The position numbers and the translations under genes are program-made. 64,000 nucleotides of DNA from contig CAZIUB010000126.1 of the NCBI GenBank assembly GCA_964542425.1, positions 1 through 64,000 on the forward strand, read 5' to 3'. How positions within the stretch are numbered: position 1 is the first letter of the stretch; every line of letters begins with the position of its first letter. The DNA comes from Dongia_A sp964542425. Lineage in GTDB: Bacteria; Pseudomonadota; Alphaproteobacteria; Dongiales; Dongiaceae. Positions 8,236-17,306 of this stretch are shown here, in pieces. Below the pieces are notes generated by a model. The model was not told the DNA's origin. It saw only the letters and a program-made list of their open reading frames with translations, and did not search any database.

Positions 8236-8796
8236 ATGTCGCCGGTCAGCTATTTTCGCGCCCAGGCATTCAACAATGCCTGGGCCAATTTCCGATTGCT
8301 TGCGGCCTGTGGCCAACTGACGCCCGAGGAGCTGTCGGCGAAACGCACGAGTTTCTTCCCGTCGATCATCCGCACCCTCAACCACGATCTGATCGTCGAT
8401 TGGTACTATGTGAGCGCGGTGGAGGGTGCCGGCATGGGGTTGGGCGCCTTCGATTCAAGAGTGCCGTTTCCGGCGATCGGGGACCTCGAGCGGGAGCAGC
8501 GCGCCATCGACCGGCGCTTGATCGGTGTTTGCGATGGGCTGACCGAGGCGCTTCTTGCGCAAACGGTCGATCTCGTTCGCGACACCTGGACCCAGGCGGA
8601 GCCGGTGGGCCGCATTCTTCTTCATCTGTTCCAGCACCAGATCCACCATCGCGGACAAGTCCACGCCATGCTCGCCGGGACCAGGGTGCCGCCACCCCAG
8701 CTCGACGAATTCTTCCTCGGCCACGAGCGCGAACAAGCGCTCAGGGAGCGGGATTTCGCCGTACTCGGCTTTAATGAGGAAGCGATCTGGCGCTGA
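8236..8796 (+). CDS. DinB-fold (DinB/YfiT) family protein
   Basis: A 186-residue four-helix-bundle protein of the DinB superfamily, which groups putative metal-dependent hydrolases and thiol transferases; it is unrelated to DNA polymerase IV. Metal-ligand candidates are the His in RTLNHDLIVDWYY (about residue 49) and the His pair in FQHQIHHRGQVHAML (about residues 137-145), arranged as in the family. The N-terminus MSPVSYFRAQAFNNAWANFRL also fits. It stands alone, divergent from the sugar transporter. A precise function cannot be given. Confidence 0.8.
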   Translation: MSPVSYFRAQAFNNAWANFRLLAACGQLTPEELSAKRTSFFPSIIRTLNHDLIVDWYYVSAVEGAGMGLGAFDSRVPFPAIGDLEREQRAIDRRLIGVCDGLTEALLAQTVDLVRDTWTQAEPVGRILLHLFQHQIHHRGQVHAMLAGTRVPPPQLDEFFLGHEREQALRERDFAVLGFNEEAIWR

Positions 8797-8971
8797 TCCG
8801 CATAGACTATTGCCAATGATGATGTTGCGTCGGAGCCTTGGCATGACCGGCATTCGCGCCAACGGGGTGAGGCGATTGGGCCCCCGGCAGGTATTGGCCA
8901 AGCGCGCCCGATGGGGTGAGCATGAGCTCTAGGGACCTGCTATAAGGGCGGGCAACATTCGAGGGAATCCC

Positions 8972-9271
8972 ATGCCCAGACCAAGAGCTCGGCCGAGCAT
9001 ACAGGTCGAGAACGACCGCGTCACCGTCACCGAATGGCGGTTCGCGCCTGGCGCGGAAACCGGTTGGCACCGCCATGCCCACGATTACGTCGTGGTTCCG
9101 ATGGTAACCGGGCGCCTGGATCTGGACGACGGCAAGGAGCGGCGCCCGGCGGAACTGGTGACCGGGCGTTCCTATTACCGGCCGGTCGGTGTGGAGCACA
9201 ATGTGATCAACGCCAACGACTACGAGTTCGTCTTCGTCGAAATCGAATTCAAGGCGGAGCATGGCGGATAG
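8972..9271 (+). CDS. Small single-domain cupin protein
   Basis: A 99-residue beta-barrel cupin. Cupin motif 1 is visible as GAETGWHRHAHDYVVVPM (about residues 27-44) with metal-ligand His residues, and motif 2 as PVGVEHNVINAND near residue 73. The ligand and role are unknown. The last 11 bases overlap the start of the RNase R gene, so the two are probably cotranscribed and translationally coupled. Confidence 0.82.
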   Translation: MPRPRARPSIQVENDRVTVTEWRFAPGAETGWHRHAHDYVVVPMVTGRLDLDDGKERRPAELVTGRSYYRPVGVEHNVINANDYEFVFVEIEFKAEHGG

Positions 9272-11669
9272 AAGACCGCTTAGGCCGCGATCGAAAGGCG
9301 GCAGGCAGCGCCCCAAAGACGAGACCCGGCCACGGCCACGCGAGAAACCAGCCAAGCGCGTCAAGGCCGTCCCCTTCCCCACCCGCGAACAGGTTCTGAC
9401 CTTTATCCGCGAGGCCGAGGGGAAGGTGGGCAAGCGCGAGATCGCGCGCGCCTTCCAATTGAAGGATGGCGACCGGATCCGGCTGAAGGCCTTGCTGAAG
9501 GAACTGGAATCCGAGGGTGCGGTCGAGCGTGGGCCTAAGCGCCAATTGGCGACACCGGGTGCTTTGCCGGAAGTGACCGTCTTGCAGGTGATCGGGCCGG
9601 ACGAGGACGGCGATCTGTGGGCGAGGCCGATCAACCTTGCCCCCGACGACGCCGAGCCGCGCATTCTTGTGGTTGCCGATCGGCATCTCGACCGGCCGCT
9701 GACGGCGGGCGATCGGGTGCTGGCGCGCCTGCAACGGAAAGAGGCCGATCTTTACGAGGCGCAGCCGATTCGCCGGCTGGATGCGCGCGCTCAGCGCGTG
9801 GTCGGGTTGCTGGAGCGGGCGCGCGATGGGCTTTACCGTGTGATCCCGACCGACAAAAGGCTGAAGACGGAATTTCAGATCCACCCCAAGGAAGACGGTG
9901 GGGCCAAGCCCGGCGAGATCGTCATCATAGAGGCCGAGCCACCGCGTCGTTTGGGAACCCCGCGCGCCCGCGTCATCGAGCGCGTGGGGCTGGCCGGCGA
10001 GGCGTCCTCCATCAGTCTCATTTCCATCGCCGAGCATCATATCCCGATGGAGTTCGCGCCGGCGGCACTCGCCCAGGCGAGGGAGAGCGGTCCGGCCAAT
10101 TTGGGCAAGCGCGGCGATCTGCGCCGGGTACCGCTCGTCACCATCGATGGCGAGGATGCGCGCGATTTCGACGACGCGGTTTTTGCCGAACCCGATCCGG
10201 ACCCTAGGAATCTCGGAGGCTGGCGGCTGCTGGTCGCCATCGCCGATGTGGCGCATTACGTGCGCGAAGGGAGTCCGCTCGACCGCGCCGCGCGCGAGCG
10301 CGGCAATTCGGTCTATTTCCCGGATCGCGTGGTGCCGATGCTGCCGGAGGAATTGTCGAACGGGTGGTGTTCGCTCAAGCCCAACGAAGAGAGGCCGTGC
10401 CTGGCGCTCGAGTTGGCGATCGATGCCGAGGGCGAGAAGCGCCGGCATCGCTTCATGCGTGCCCTGATGCGATCAAGCGCGCGGCTGACCTATGAGCAGG
10501 TCCAGCGCGCCGCCGATGGGCAACCGGACGAAACCACGGGGAGGCTGATGGGCAACGTGATCGAGCCGCTTTATGGCGCGTATCAAGCACTTCTGAAGGC
10601 GCGGGAAAAACGCGGCACCCTCGATCTCGATCTTCCCGAACGGCGCATCCATCTGGGCGCGGACGGGCATGTGAGCCGGATCGAGCCCCGCGCGCGCCTC
10701 GATTCCCATCGCCTGATCGAGGAATTCATGATCGCGCCCAATGTGGCGGCGGCCGAGGCGCTGGAGAAGCGCCGCCAGCCCTGCATGTACCGCATCCACG
10801 ACGCGCCCGATCCCACGCGCGTCGAGGCCCTGCGGCAATTCCTGGATGGGCTGGATCTGCGCCTTGCCCGGGGCCAGGCGTTGCGCCCGGCCCATTTCAC
10901 GCAATTGCTCAGGAAGGCGGCCAAGACCCCCTATGGGGCCATGATCAACAGCCTGGTGCTGCGCGCCCAGGCGCAGGCCGTGTATGCGCCGGAGAATATC
11001 GGGCATTTCGGGCTGGCGCTCCGGCGCTATGCGCATTTCACCTCGCCCATCCGGCGCTATTCCGATCTGCTGGTGCACCGGGCGCTGATCGCGGGCCTTG
11101 GTTTTGGCGAGGACGGGTTGGGGCAAGCGGCGGCGGCCGAGTTCGAGGAAGTGGCCACGCATATCTCGGCCACCGAGCGGCGGGCGGCCGCGGCCGAGCG
11201 CGAGGCGGCCGATCGCTATGTGGCCGCGTTCCTGGCCGGTCGCGTGCACGAGACCTTCCAGGCCCGCGTATCGGGTGTGGCGCGTTTTGGCCTCTTCGTG
11301 AACCTCTTGGAGACCGGCGCCGATGGATTGCTGCCGATGGCGCTCCTGCCCGGCGATTTCTACGACCATGACGAGGCCGCCCACGCGCTCGTCGGACGGC
11401 GCTGGGGCCGCGTGTTCGAATTGGGGGCGCCCATCGTGGTGCGCCTGGTATCGGCCGCGCCCCTCACCGGTGGGCTGACGTTCGAGTATGTCGAAGGTGG
11501 AAGGATCAGCCCGGATGACTGGGAATTGAAGCGTATCCTGAAACCGAGCGCCCATGGGCAACAGGGCGGCGGCCACAAGCAGGAAGGGCGCGGAAAGCCC
11601 AAGCCGAAAGACCATCGCCCCCGGCCCGGTACCGGCTCCCTTCGCGGGAAGAGGGCTCGGCGAACCTGA
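9261..11669 (+). CDS. rnr: Ribonuclease R, 3'-5' exoribonuclease
   Basis: Processive exoribonuclease of the RNB family that degrades structured RNA, 802 residues. The basic N-terminal tail is followed by a winged-helix-like segment (PTREQVLTFIREAEGKVGKREIARAFQL), cold-shock-like domains, and the RNB catalytic domain with DGEDARDFDDAVFAE (about residues 297-311) supplying the Asp cluster. An S1 domain follows near residue 660 (ARVSGVARFGLFVNLLETGA), then a Lys/Arg-rich tail. In related alphaproteobacteria topA precedes rnr; here the upstream neighbour is a cupin gene and a topA-like fragment lies near 2.2-2.5 kb. Confidence 0.95.
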   Translation: MADRRPLRPRSKGGRQRPKDETRPRPREKPAKRVKAVPFPTREQVLTFIREAEGKVGKREIARAFQLKDGDRIRLKALLKELESEGAVERGPKRQLATPGALPEVTVLQVIGPDEDGDLWARPINLAPDDAEPRILVVADRHLDRPLTAGDRVLARLQRKEADLYEAQPIRRLDARAQRVVGLLERARDGLYRVIPTDKRLKTEFQIHPKEDGGAKPGEIVIIEAEPPRRLGTPRARVIERVGLAGEASSISLISIAEHHIPMEFAPAALAQARESGPANLGKRGDLRRVPLVTIDGEDARDFDDAVFAEPDPDPRNLGGWRLLVAIADVAHYVREGSPLDRAARERGNSVYFPDRVVPMLPEELSNGWCSLKPNEERPCLALELAIDAEGEKRRHRFMRALMRSSARLTYEQVQRAADGQPDETTGRLMGNVIEPLYGAYQALLKAREKRGTLDLDLPERRIHLGADGHVSRIEPRARLDSHRLIEEFMIAPNVAAAEALEKRRQPCMYRIHDAPDPTRVEALRQFLDGLDLRLARGQALRPAHFTQLLRKAAKTPYGAMINSLVLRAQAQAVYAPENIGHFGLALRRYAHFTSPIRRYSDLLVHRALIAGLGFGEDGLGQAAAAEFEEVATHISATERRAAAAEREAADRYVAAFLAGRVHETFQARVSGVARFGLFVNLLETGADGLLPMALLPGDFYDHDEAAHALVGRRWGRVFELGAPIVVRLVSAAPLTGGLTFEYVEGGRISPDDWELKRILKPSAHGQQGGGHKQEGRGKPKPKDHRPRPGTGSLRGKRARRT

Positions 11670-11805
11670 TCCTTTGGCGGCGGCGCATCCCGTCGTTCTG
11701 GTGGCCCCTGCGCCGCCAGGGAGAATGGCCAGTCTGGATCGAAAGCCAATGCCCAATGCTCATGGCGGGCCGGTGAGGTCGGCGGGACTGGGCGGCCCCG
11801 GAAAT

Positions 11806-11820
11806 TTAATGTTTCGTTAG
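11806..11820. promoter_or_regulatory. Candidate CtrA-like site (TTAA-N7-TTAG)
   Basis: TTAA, seven bases (TGTTTCG) and TTAG match the alphaproteobacterial CtrA box TTAA-N7-TTAA at seven of eight fixed positions. It lies about 30 bp before the S41 peptidase start. The match is short and could be chance. Confidence 0.25.
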
Positions 11821-11848
11821 CATCTTCTAAATATTCCCCAACGCATAT

Positions 11849-13489
11849 ATGTATGGGTTGGCGGCGATGTTGGCGAACATGATCTGGCGAAACGGGAAAG
11901 TTGTGGCATTGCAGTGGCCGGCCAGGCCGCTGGCGGCGCTGGCCATGCTGTGGCTGGCGGGATGTGCCACGGGCAGCTTGAACGAGCCCGAATCGACCGG
12001 GCATCTGACCCGCGATATGTTCGTCGCCGCCTATAACGATATGGACGCGGTCTATATCCGCGAACCGGACATCGCCGCGGTGGCGCTGGACAGCCTCGAG
12101 CAATTGAACCGCGTGGACGACAAGGTTTCGGCCAGACGCGTGGGCGACCAGATCCAGCTCAACCTCGACAGCCTGACCATCGCCCTCTATCCGGTCGAGG
12201 ACGATTTCACCGCGACCGATTGGGGCGAATTGACCGGGGCGGCCCTCGATCAAGCGATCATTGCCTCGCCGATCATCAAGGCCAGCACCACGGAAACGCT
12301 GTTCGAGGCCATGCTCGGCCATTCGGTCAAGGAACTCGATGATTTTTCGCGCTATGCCGGGGCCAAAGCCGCGGCCGAGAACCGCGCCTCGCGCGATGGG
12401 TTCGGCGGCATCGGGGTGCGCATTTCGGTCGAGGACGATGCGGTGCGCGTGACCTCGGTCATGCATTACACGCCAGCCGAGCGCATGGGTCTGAAGCGCG
12501 ACGACCTCATCATGGCCATCGACGGCACGCCGACCAAGGGTCTGTCGCAGCAGGAGGTGGTGGAGCGCCTGCGCGGGCCAGTGGACAGCAAGGTCGCGGT
12601 CACCTTGAAGCGCGCGGGGCGGCCCACGGATTTCACCCTGCAACTGACCCGCGCCCATGTGGTGCCCGAAACCATCACCTATCGGCGCGAGGGCGATTCC
12701 GGCTATTTTCGCATCTATGGGTTCAATACCGAAACCACCGAAAGCCTGAAGCGCTCTATTGTCGACGCCAAGGCCGAAATCGGGCCGGTAATGGACGGGG
12801 TGATCCTGGATCTGCGTGAGAACCCGGGCGGGTTGCTGAATCAATCGGTCTCGCTCAGCAATTTGTTCCTGGACGAGGGACGCATCGTTTCCACTCATGG
12901 GCGGCACCCGGAAAGCCACCAATTTTTCGAGGCGAGCGGCGAGGACATGCTGGATGGAATGCCGATCGTGGTGCTGATCGACGGCAATTCAGCCTCGGCG
13001 GCGGAGATCGTGGCCGCGGCATTGCAGGATAACGGGCGCGCGGTCCTGGTCGGCAGCAATTCATACGGCAAGGGCACGGTGCAGACGGTCCTGCCACTCC
13101 CCAACAAGGGCGAGATCACGCTGACTTGGGCCAGATTCCACGCGCCATCCGGCTATACGCTGCACGGGCTGGGTGTGTTGCCCAATGTCTGCACCGCGCT
13201 CCGCAAGAGCGCGGCCGAGGTACTAGCGGCACTCAATTCGGGTGAATTGCCCGTGGTCCCGGTCGAGGCCCGAAACGCGGCCGAGCCCGACGACGAGAAG
13301 GCCCATGCGGAACTCCGCAAGACCTGCCCGGCCAGGACCGGAGAAGCGCCGATCGATCTCGAGGTCGCGCATCGGCTGCTGGAGCGCCCGGGGCTGTTCT
13401 CCGCCGCCCTCGATCTGGCCCAGCCCGCCGGCGCGGGCCTGACCGCCGCCGCAGGCTGGCCGGCGGCGCCCGAAGTCCAAATTCAGTAG
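11849..13489 (+). CDS. S41 family (CtpA-like) carboxy-terminal processing peptidase, predicted lipoprotein
   Basis: Periplasmic serine protease of the C-terminal-processing family, 546 residues. A lipobox ends the signal sequence (LAALAMLWLAGCATGS), so the mature protein is probably anchored by a lipidated Cys. A PDZ domain lies around residues 190-275 (GGIGVRISVED, LKRDDLIMAIDG). The catalytic domain has LRENPGGLL, the nucleophile in IDGNSASAAEI, and the Lys in GSNSYGKGTVQ, so the Ser/Lys dyad is intact. Start candidates are 11849, 11867 and 11879; none has a strong ribosome site, and 11879 gives a more usual signal length. It lies in the rnr-to-rpmG block typical of related genomes. Confidence 0.9.
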   Translation: MYGLAAMLANMIWRNGKVVALQWPARPLAALAMLWLAGCATGSLNEPESTGHLTRDMFVAAYNDMDAVYIREPDIAAVALDSLEQLNRVDDKVSARRVGDQIQLNLDSLTIALYPVEDDFTATDWGELTGAALDQAIIASPIIKASTTETLFEAMLGHSVKELDDFSRYAGAKAAAENRASRDGFGGIGVRISVEDDAVRVTSVMHYTPAERMGLKRDDLIMAIDGTPTKGLSQQEVVERLRGPVDSKVAVTLKRAGRPTDFTLQLTRAHVVPETITYRREGDSGYFRIYGFNTETTESLKRSIVDAKAEIGPVMDGVILDLRENPGGLLNQSVSLSNLFLDEGRIVSTHGRHPESHQFFEASGEDMLDGMPIVVLIDGNSASAAEIVAAALQDNGRAVLVGSNSYGKGTVQTVLPLPNKGEITLTWARFHAPSGYTLHGLGVLPNVCTALRKSAAEVLAALNSGELPVVPVEARNAAEPDDEKAHAELRKTCPARTGEAPIDLEVAHRLLERPGLFSAALDLAQPAGAGLTAAAGWPAAPEVQIQ

Positions 13490-13599
13490 AAGCACCTCGC
13501 CAAAGCCGGCCAAGGGACGAATGATCGTACCCGCCGGCGCGCAAGGGAGGGGGGCATATCGCTGCGCTATTCATCCGCGAGGCGGGTATTAGGGGACAG

Positions 13600-14322
13600 G
13601 TGCGACCGGTGGATGCCGCGGGCCTCGTCCTCATTCGCGCCGGGAAAGCGGGCGAGCCTGAAATCCTCCTTGGCCGGCGCCATTCGAGGGCAGGTTTTCT
13701 GCCGGGCGTGTTCGTGGTGCCGGGCGGCAGGGTGGAGGCAACCGATTGCCTTCCCAGCGGAATGGACGAGCGCCTGCACACGCGAGTCGGGCGAGCTCTT
13801 GGCGTTGGCGCCGGTAGGCGTCCGGCGCTCGCCTTCGCGCGCTGCGCGCTTCGTGAAACGCTGGAGGAAACCGGTCTGCTGATCGGGCATCAAACGGCTT
13901 GCGCGAAAGACCCCGCCGCGATTCCCCAACGGGGACCCAATTCGACCTGGAGCACCTATCGGGCGCGAGGAATCCGCCCTGGCTTCGAGGCGTTGGATTT
14001 CGTGTTCCGGGCGATCACGCCGACCACCATGGCGCGCCGGTTCAACACCCGCTTTTTCCTGGCCGATGGGGCGTTGGCTTTGGGCGAGATCAGAGGCGAC
14101 GGCGAACTCGAAGATCTGGCCTGGTGGCGGGTCGCGCGCCTCGACGGTCTGGCGCTGGTCGATGTCACCCAGGCGCTCATTAAGGAATCGATCGCGCGTT
14201 GGCGCAAGCGCGCGGGCATTGGCGCCGAGGGGCCTAAGCTCTTGACCTATCTATCGAATAATGCCCGCATAAGGCCAATCGCCCATGCCCGAATGGGACG
14301 GATTCCAGTCAGCCGGACTTGA
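13600..14322 (+). CDS. Nudix hydrolase with an insertion in the Nudix box
   Basis: Hydrolase for a nucleoside diphosphate linked to another group, 240 residues from a GTG start preceded by AGGGGACAG. The Nudix motif is split: PGGRVEATD lies near residue 41 and RETLEETGLLIG near residue 86, with about 40 residues between. This is a known arrangement in alphaproteobacterial Nudix proteins next to rpmG. The residues needed for metal binding in RETLEETG are present. The substrate is unknown. Position between the S41 peptidase and rpmG follows the usual order. Confidence 0.82.
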   Translation: MRPVDAAGLVLIRAGKAGEPEILLGRRHSRAGFLPGVFVVPGGRVEATDCLPSGMDERLHTRVGRALGVGAGRRPALAFARCALRETLEETGLLIGHQTACAKDPAAIPQRGPNSTWSTYRARGIRPGFEALDFVFRAITPTTMARRFNTRFFLADGALALGEIRGDGELEDLAWWRVARLDGLALVDVTQALIKESIARWRKRAGIGAEGPKLLTYLSNNARIRPIAHARMGRIPVSRT

Positions 14323-14391
14323 CAACCGAGGACCGGCCGGTATGTTCCGCCCGCCCGGTGAAGGGCGCCGCCCGAGACAACAGAGAATGAA

Positions 14392-14559
14392 ATGGCCAAG
14401 TCGAATACCATCCTGATCAAGCTGGTGAGCACGGCGGACACCGGCTTTTACTATGTGACCAAGAAGAATCCGCGCACCTCGACCGAGAAACTCTCGTTCA
14501 AGAAATACGATCCCGTAGTCCGCAAGCACGTCGCCTTCAAGGAATCCAAGATCAAATAG
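14392..14559 (+). CDS. rpmG: 50S ribosomal protein L33
   Basis: A 55-residue protein starting MAKSNTILIKLVSTADTGFY and ending AFKESKIK, the full length of bacterial L33, a component of the large ribosomal subunit. It is the Cys-free form, having no zinc-binding Cys pairs (YYVTKKNPRTSTEKLSFKKY). It is followed 35 bp later by a clear intrinsic terminator. Confidence 0.95.
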   Translation: MAKSNTILIKLVSTADTGFYYVTKKNPRTSTEKLSFKKYDPVVRKHVAFKESKIK

Positions 14560-14593
14560 CGCGCGGCCAAGGCGCACACTCGGTCAAACAGGT

Positions 14594-14619
14594 AGGCGCC
14601 GGTCTCTCCGGCGCCTTTT
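14594..14619 (+). terminator. Rho-independent terminator of rpmG
   Basis: The stem GGCGCCGG / CCGGCGCC surrounds a TCTCT loop and is followed by TTTT. It lies 35 bp after the rpmG stop codon, in the right orientation for that gene. Confidence 0.85.
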
Positions 14620-14746
14620 GCGCTTGGGGGGATTGGGCCGCAACCCAAGACACTGTCCCCGCATGGCCTCGGCGGCAGGAAATTCAAACGCCTTGGCTGT
14701 GCCGACGCTCGGGCGCATTACTCCATGACATGTCGGGGAGACGATC

Positions 14747-14878
14747 ATGGGCACGCGGAGCTTTCGCATCATTCCCGCCACGTAGATCGTCCTTGGCTTG
14801 CTCTTGATTGCGCTCACGACCTCCGGTTGCGCCTCCAGTTGTCACTTCCTAGATCGACATTGCACCAAGGGCAAATAG
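14747..14878 (+). pseudogene. Small lipoprotein-like reading frame broken by an in-frame TAG
   Basis: ATG at 14747 follows a strong ribosome site (GGGGAG, six bases away). The frame reads MGTRSFRIIPAT, a TAG stop at 14783-14785, then IVLGLLLIALTTSGCASS and CHFLDRHCTKGK before a second stop. After the TAG the segment looks like a hydrophobic signal with a lipobox-like SGC. It may be an inactivated 43-codon lipoprotein gene, a read-through case, or a shorter gene using a TTG start after the TAG. The rest of the 599 bp gap (14560-15158) holds the rpmG terminator, A-rich simple repeats near 15072-15100 and two hairpin repeats. Confidence 0.35.
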
Positions 14879-15098
14879 TGTTTTGGCGCCTTGGAGCGCA
14901 TTTTCCAAAACCCACCCCCCGAACGAGGTGCACCCCCCGAAACCAAACGAATAGTGTTCGTGATTTGCCGCGACGTTGGCGGGCGTTATACAGCCATCGA
15001 TGCAGAGGCGTGCCCTTCCGGGAGCGACCAGATGGGCCCAAAATACTCACGCCCCGCGTCGCCGTGAGTTGGATAAAAAGGGAGAATAAAAAGGGATA

Positions 15099-15153
15099 AA
15101 AAGGGTAGCGTCCCCTTTTACAGTGCCAAGGGAAAAGGGTAGCGTCCCCTTTT
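15099..15153. repeat. Two direct copies of the AAAAGGG/CCCTTTT hairpin repeat
   Basis: Copies at 15099-15119 and 15133-15153 each consist of AAAAGGG, TAGCGTC and CCCTTTT, a seven-base stem with a seven-base loop ending in T residues. They lie just past the pleD 3' end. The same unit occurs at 25613-25689, 42840-42860 and 56361-56460. Confidence 0.85.
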
Positions 15154-15158
15154 TCGTC

Positions 15159-16550
15159 CTACGCCGGCAAGAGCGCGCCGGGATCGGCGCAGACGCGGTT
15201 GCGTCCCGTTTCCTTGGCCCGGTAAAGGGCGGCGTCGGCGATCTTGAGCAATTCCTCGCAAGCCATCGGACGCTTGGTGGCGGCAAGCCCGATGCTGACG
15301 GTGACGGTGAGCTCGCCATTGGGCGCATCGGCGACCAGCATCGGTTTCTTGGCCACCTTCCGGCACAGGCGCTCGGCGACCTTGAGCGCGTCCGGTCCGT
15401 CGGTGTCGGGCATGATAACCACGAATTCCTCGCCGCCCAGGCGAGCAACCAGATCGATATCGCGCAAGGTCTTGGCCGCCCGCCGGGCGAATTGCCGGAG
15501 CACGTCGTCGCCCGCCGCATGGCCATAGGTGTCGTTCACCAACTTGAAGCGATCGAGGTCGCAGATCATGATCGAGACCGATTTTTCGCTGTGCGCGATG
15601 CGCTGCATCAACCCCTCGATATGTTTGATCGCGTAGCGCCGATTGTAGAGCCCGGTCAGGGAATCGGTGAGCGCCAACGATAGCGAGCGCTGATAGGTTT
15701 CGCGCAGGCGGTCCTGATAGCGCCGCCGTCGCACCTGGATGCGGGCGCGGGCCAGCAATTCGTTGGCGTCGATCGGCTTCACCAGGTAATCGCTGACCCC
15801 AATGTCGAGGCCCTTGACCATCCGGGGCATGTCGAAATCGTCGATCACCAGCAGGATCGGTACCTGCCGGGTTTCGTCCTGCGAGCGCAACATGGAGCAG
15901 AGCCTGAGCCCGTCCTCGTTCCCGATCCAGAGATTGGTGATCACCAGATCGTAGGCGCCGGCCTGGGCCATGCGCATCGCCTCGGCGCTCGTGGTCGCGA
16001 CATCGACCCGCTCGCAATCGTGCTTCAGCAATTCGATCAGGCGCTCGGCCGCGGGGGCGAAGCTCTCGACCAAAAGCGCCTTGGCGGCCAGCATGCCCTT
16101 TTCCTCGGCATCAGCCTGCAATTCCAGGAGATCACCCTCGCCGGAGGTCTGTTCGCGCAAGCGCCATTCGTCCATCACCATTTTGAGGCGCACCAGCGAG
16201 CGCACGCGGGCAAACAGTGCCACGTCGTTGACCGGCTTGGTCAGGAAATCGTCGGCCCCGGATTCGAGGCCGCGCACGCGGTCGACCTGGTCGCTCAAGG
16301 CGGTGACCATCACCACCGGGAGGAAGCGGGTCTTGGGATTGGCTCGGATGCGCTGACAGACCTCGAAACCGTCCATGCCCGGCATCATGACGTCGAGCAG
16401 AACCAGGTCCGGCGATTGTTGGGCAATGACGTCCAGGGCTTCCTTGCCGCCATTGGCGGTCAGGACCTCGAAATACTCGGCGGCCAGTTTCGCCTCGAGG
16501 AGGCGAACGTTGGCGGCTATGTCATCCACTACCAGGATTCTGGCCGACAT
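15159..16550 (-). CDS. pleD: PleD-like response regulator / diguanylate cyclase (REC-REC-GGDEF)
   Basis: Makes cyclic di-GMP from GTP in response to phosphorylation, 463 residues. The first receiver domain (1-120) has LVVDD, LVLLDVMMPGMDGFEV with the phosphoacceptor Asp, and the Lys in FLTKPVND. A second receiver-like domain spans about 150-285 with an altered acceptor region (DLVITNLWIGNEDGLRL). The GGDEF domain from about 300 has the active RLGGEEFVVIMP, and an RxxD inhibitory site (RDID) lies five residues before GGEEF, so product inhibition is expected. It follows divK with a 4 bp gap, as in Caulobacter, where the pair controls polar development. Confidence 0.93.
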   Translation of the reverse strand: MSARILVVDDIAANVRLLEAKLAAEYFEVLTANGGKEALDVIAQQSPDLVLLDVMMPGMDGFEVCQRIRANPKTRFLPVVMVTALSDQVDRVRGLESGADDFLTKPVNDVALFARVRSLVRLKMVMDEWRLREQTSGEGDLLELQADAEEKGMLAAKALLVESFAPAAERLIELLKHDCERVDVATTSAEAMRMAQAGAYDLVITNLWIGNEDGLRLCSMLRSQDETRQVPILLVIDDFDMPRMVKGLDIGVSDYLVKPIDANELLARARIQVRRRRYQDRLRETYQRSLSLALTDSLTGLYNRRYAIKHIEGLMQRIAHSEKSVSIMICDLDRFKLVNDTYGHAAGDDVLRQFARRAAKTLRDIDLVARLGGEEFVVIMPDTDGPDALKVAERLCRKVAKKPMLVADAPNGELTVTVSIGLAATKRPMACEELLKIADAALYRAKETGRNRVCADPGALLPA

Positions 16551-16554
16551 CGCA

Positions 16555-16968
16555 TCACTGCAGGAAACGGTCCACTGTCTCCAGGAACTGAACCACGGAA
16601 ATCGGCTTGGCGATATAGGCCTCGCAACCGCCTTCGCGGATCTTCTCCTCGTCGCCCTTCATGGCAAAGGCGGTAACGGCGATGACCGGGATCGAGCGCA
16701 GATTGTCGTCTTCCTTGATCCACTTGGTCACTTCCAGGCCCGAGACCTCCGGCAACTGGATGTCCATCAGGATCAAATCCGGCTTGTGTTGGCCCGCCAT
16801 TTTCAACGCCTCCATTCCGTCCTTGGTCTGCAAGATCTTGTAACCCTGCGCCTGAATGAGGTCGTGGAACAGCTTCATGTTGAGATCGTCGTCTTCGACG
16901 ATCAGGATCGTCTTTGTGGCCGCGCGTCGATGCTTTTCTTCGCGCGATAGCATGTGCACTTCCGCCAT
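16555..16968 (-). CDS. divK: Single-domain response regulator DivK
   Basis: A 137-residue single receiver domain with no output domain. ILIVEDDDLN provides the acidic pocket, LILMDIQLPEVSGLEV the phosphoacceptor Asp, and YIAKPISV the conserved Lys. The N-terminus has a short extra segment (MAEVHMLSREEKHRRAATK) before the receiver. ATG at 16968 has GGAGGGG upstream. DivK acts in the DivJ/PleC/CckA pathway that controls CtrA and cell division. The gene is cotranscribed with pleD. A near-match to a CtrA box lies about 145 bp upstream. Confidence 0.92.
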   Translation of the reverse strand: MAEVHMLSREEKHRRAATKTILIVEDDDLNMKLFHDLIQAQGYKILQTKDGMEALKMAGQHKPDLILMDIQLPEVSGLEVTKWIKEDDNLRSIPVIAVTAFAMKGDEEKIREGGCEAYIAKPISVVQFLETVDRFLQ

Positions 16969-17109
16969 GACCCCTCCACTGCGCCCCAAACCTGGGCCCC
17001 TACCCCGCCCCGGGCGACGGGATTGCTGTTTCGATCGGCCCCGGCGCCTTGCTCTCGGTTGGGCTGGGGACATCAGAGCCGACCCACTCAATCCATTAAT
17101 ATGTATTGG

Positions 17110-17124
17110 TTAACAAATCGTTGA
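17110..17124. promoter_or_regulatory. Candidate CtrA-like site upstream of divK (TTAA-N7-TTGA)
   Basis: TTAA, CAAATCG, TTGA fits TTAA-N7-TTAA at seven of eight fixed positions. It is in the intergenic region upstream of divK, a gene linked to CtrA control in other alphaproteobacteria. The 589 bp gap 16969-17557 otherwise holds two palindromic elements and no evident gene. Confidence 0.35.
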
Positions 17125-17306
17125 AAAACTGTCCATCCCTCCGGCTAGAACTAGAAAATCCCCAGGGCCGGCTACTTCGACGGGATCGCCGATTTTTGGG
17201 CGAATCGACTGCCTCGTGGCATGGTTGCGGCAGGTGCCTTCCATTGGCGGGCCCATGTCGAAAACGGAATATTGCTGGCATTCCTAGCCTTGCCCGCCGA
17301 TTCTCC

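Noticed and set aside
15061..15120. A-rich GGATAAAAAGGGAG-type direct repeats as a possible CRISPR or origin
   Set aside because: Units are short, irregular and lack spacers or DnaA boxes; they look like simple sequence next to the hairpin repeats.
16969..17091. N-terminal extension of DivK to 17091
   Set aside because: The extra 41 residues are Arg/Gly/Pro-rich, while ATG at 16968 has a strong ribosome site.
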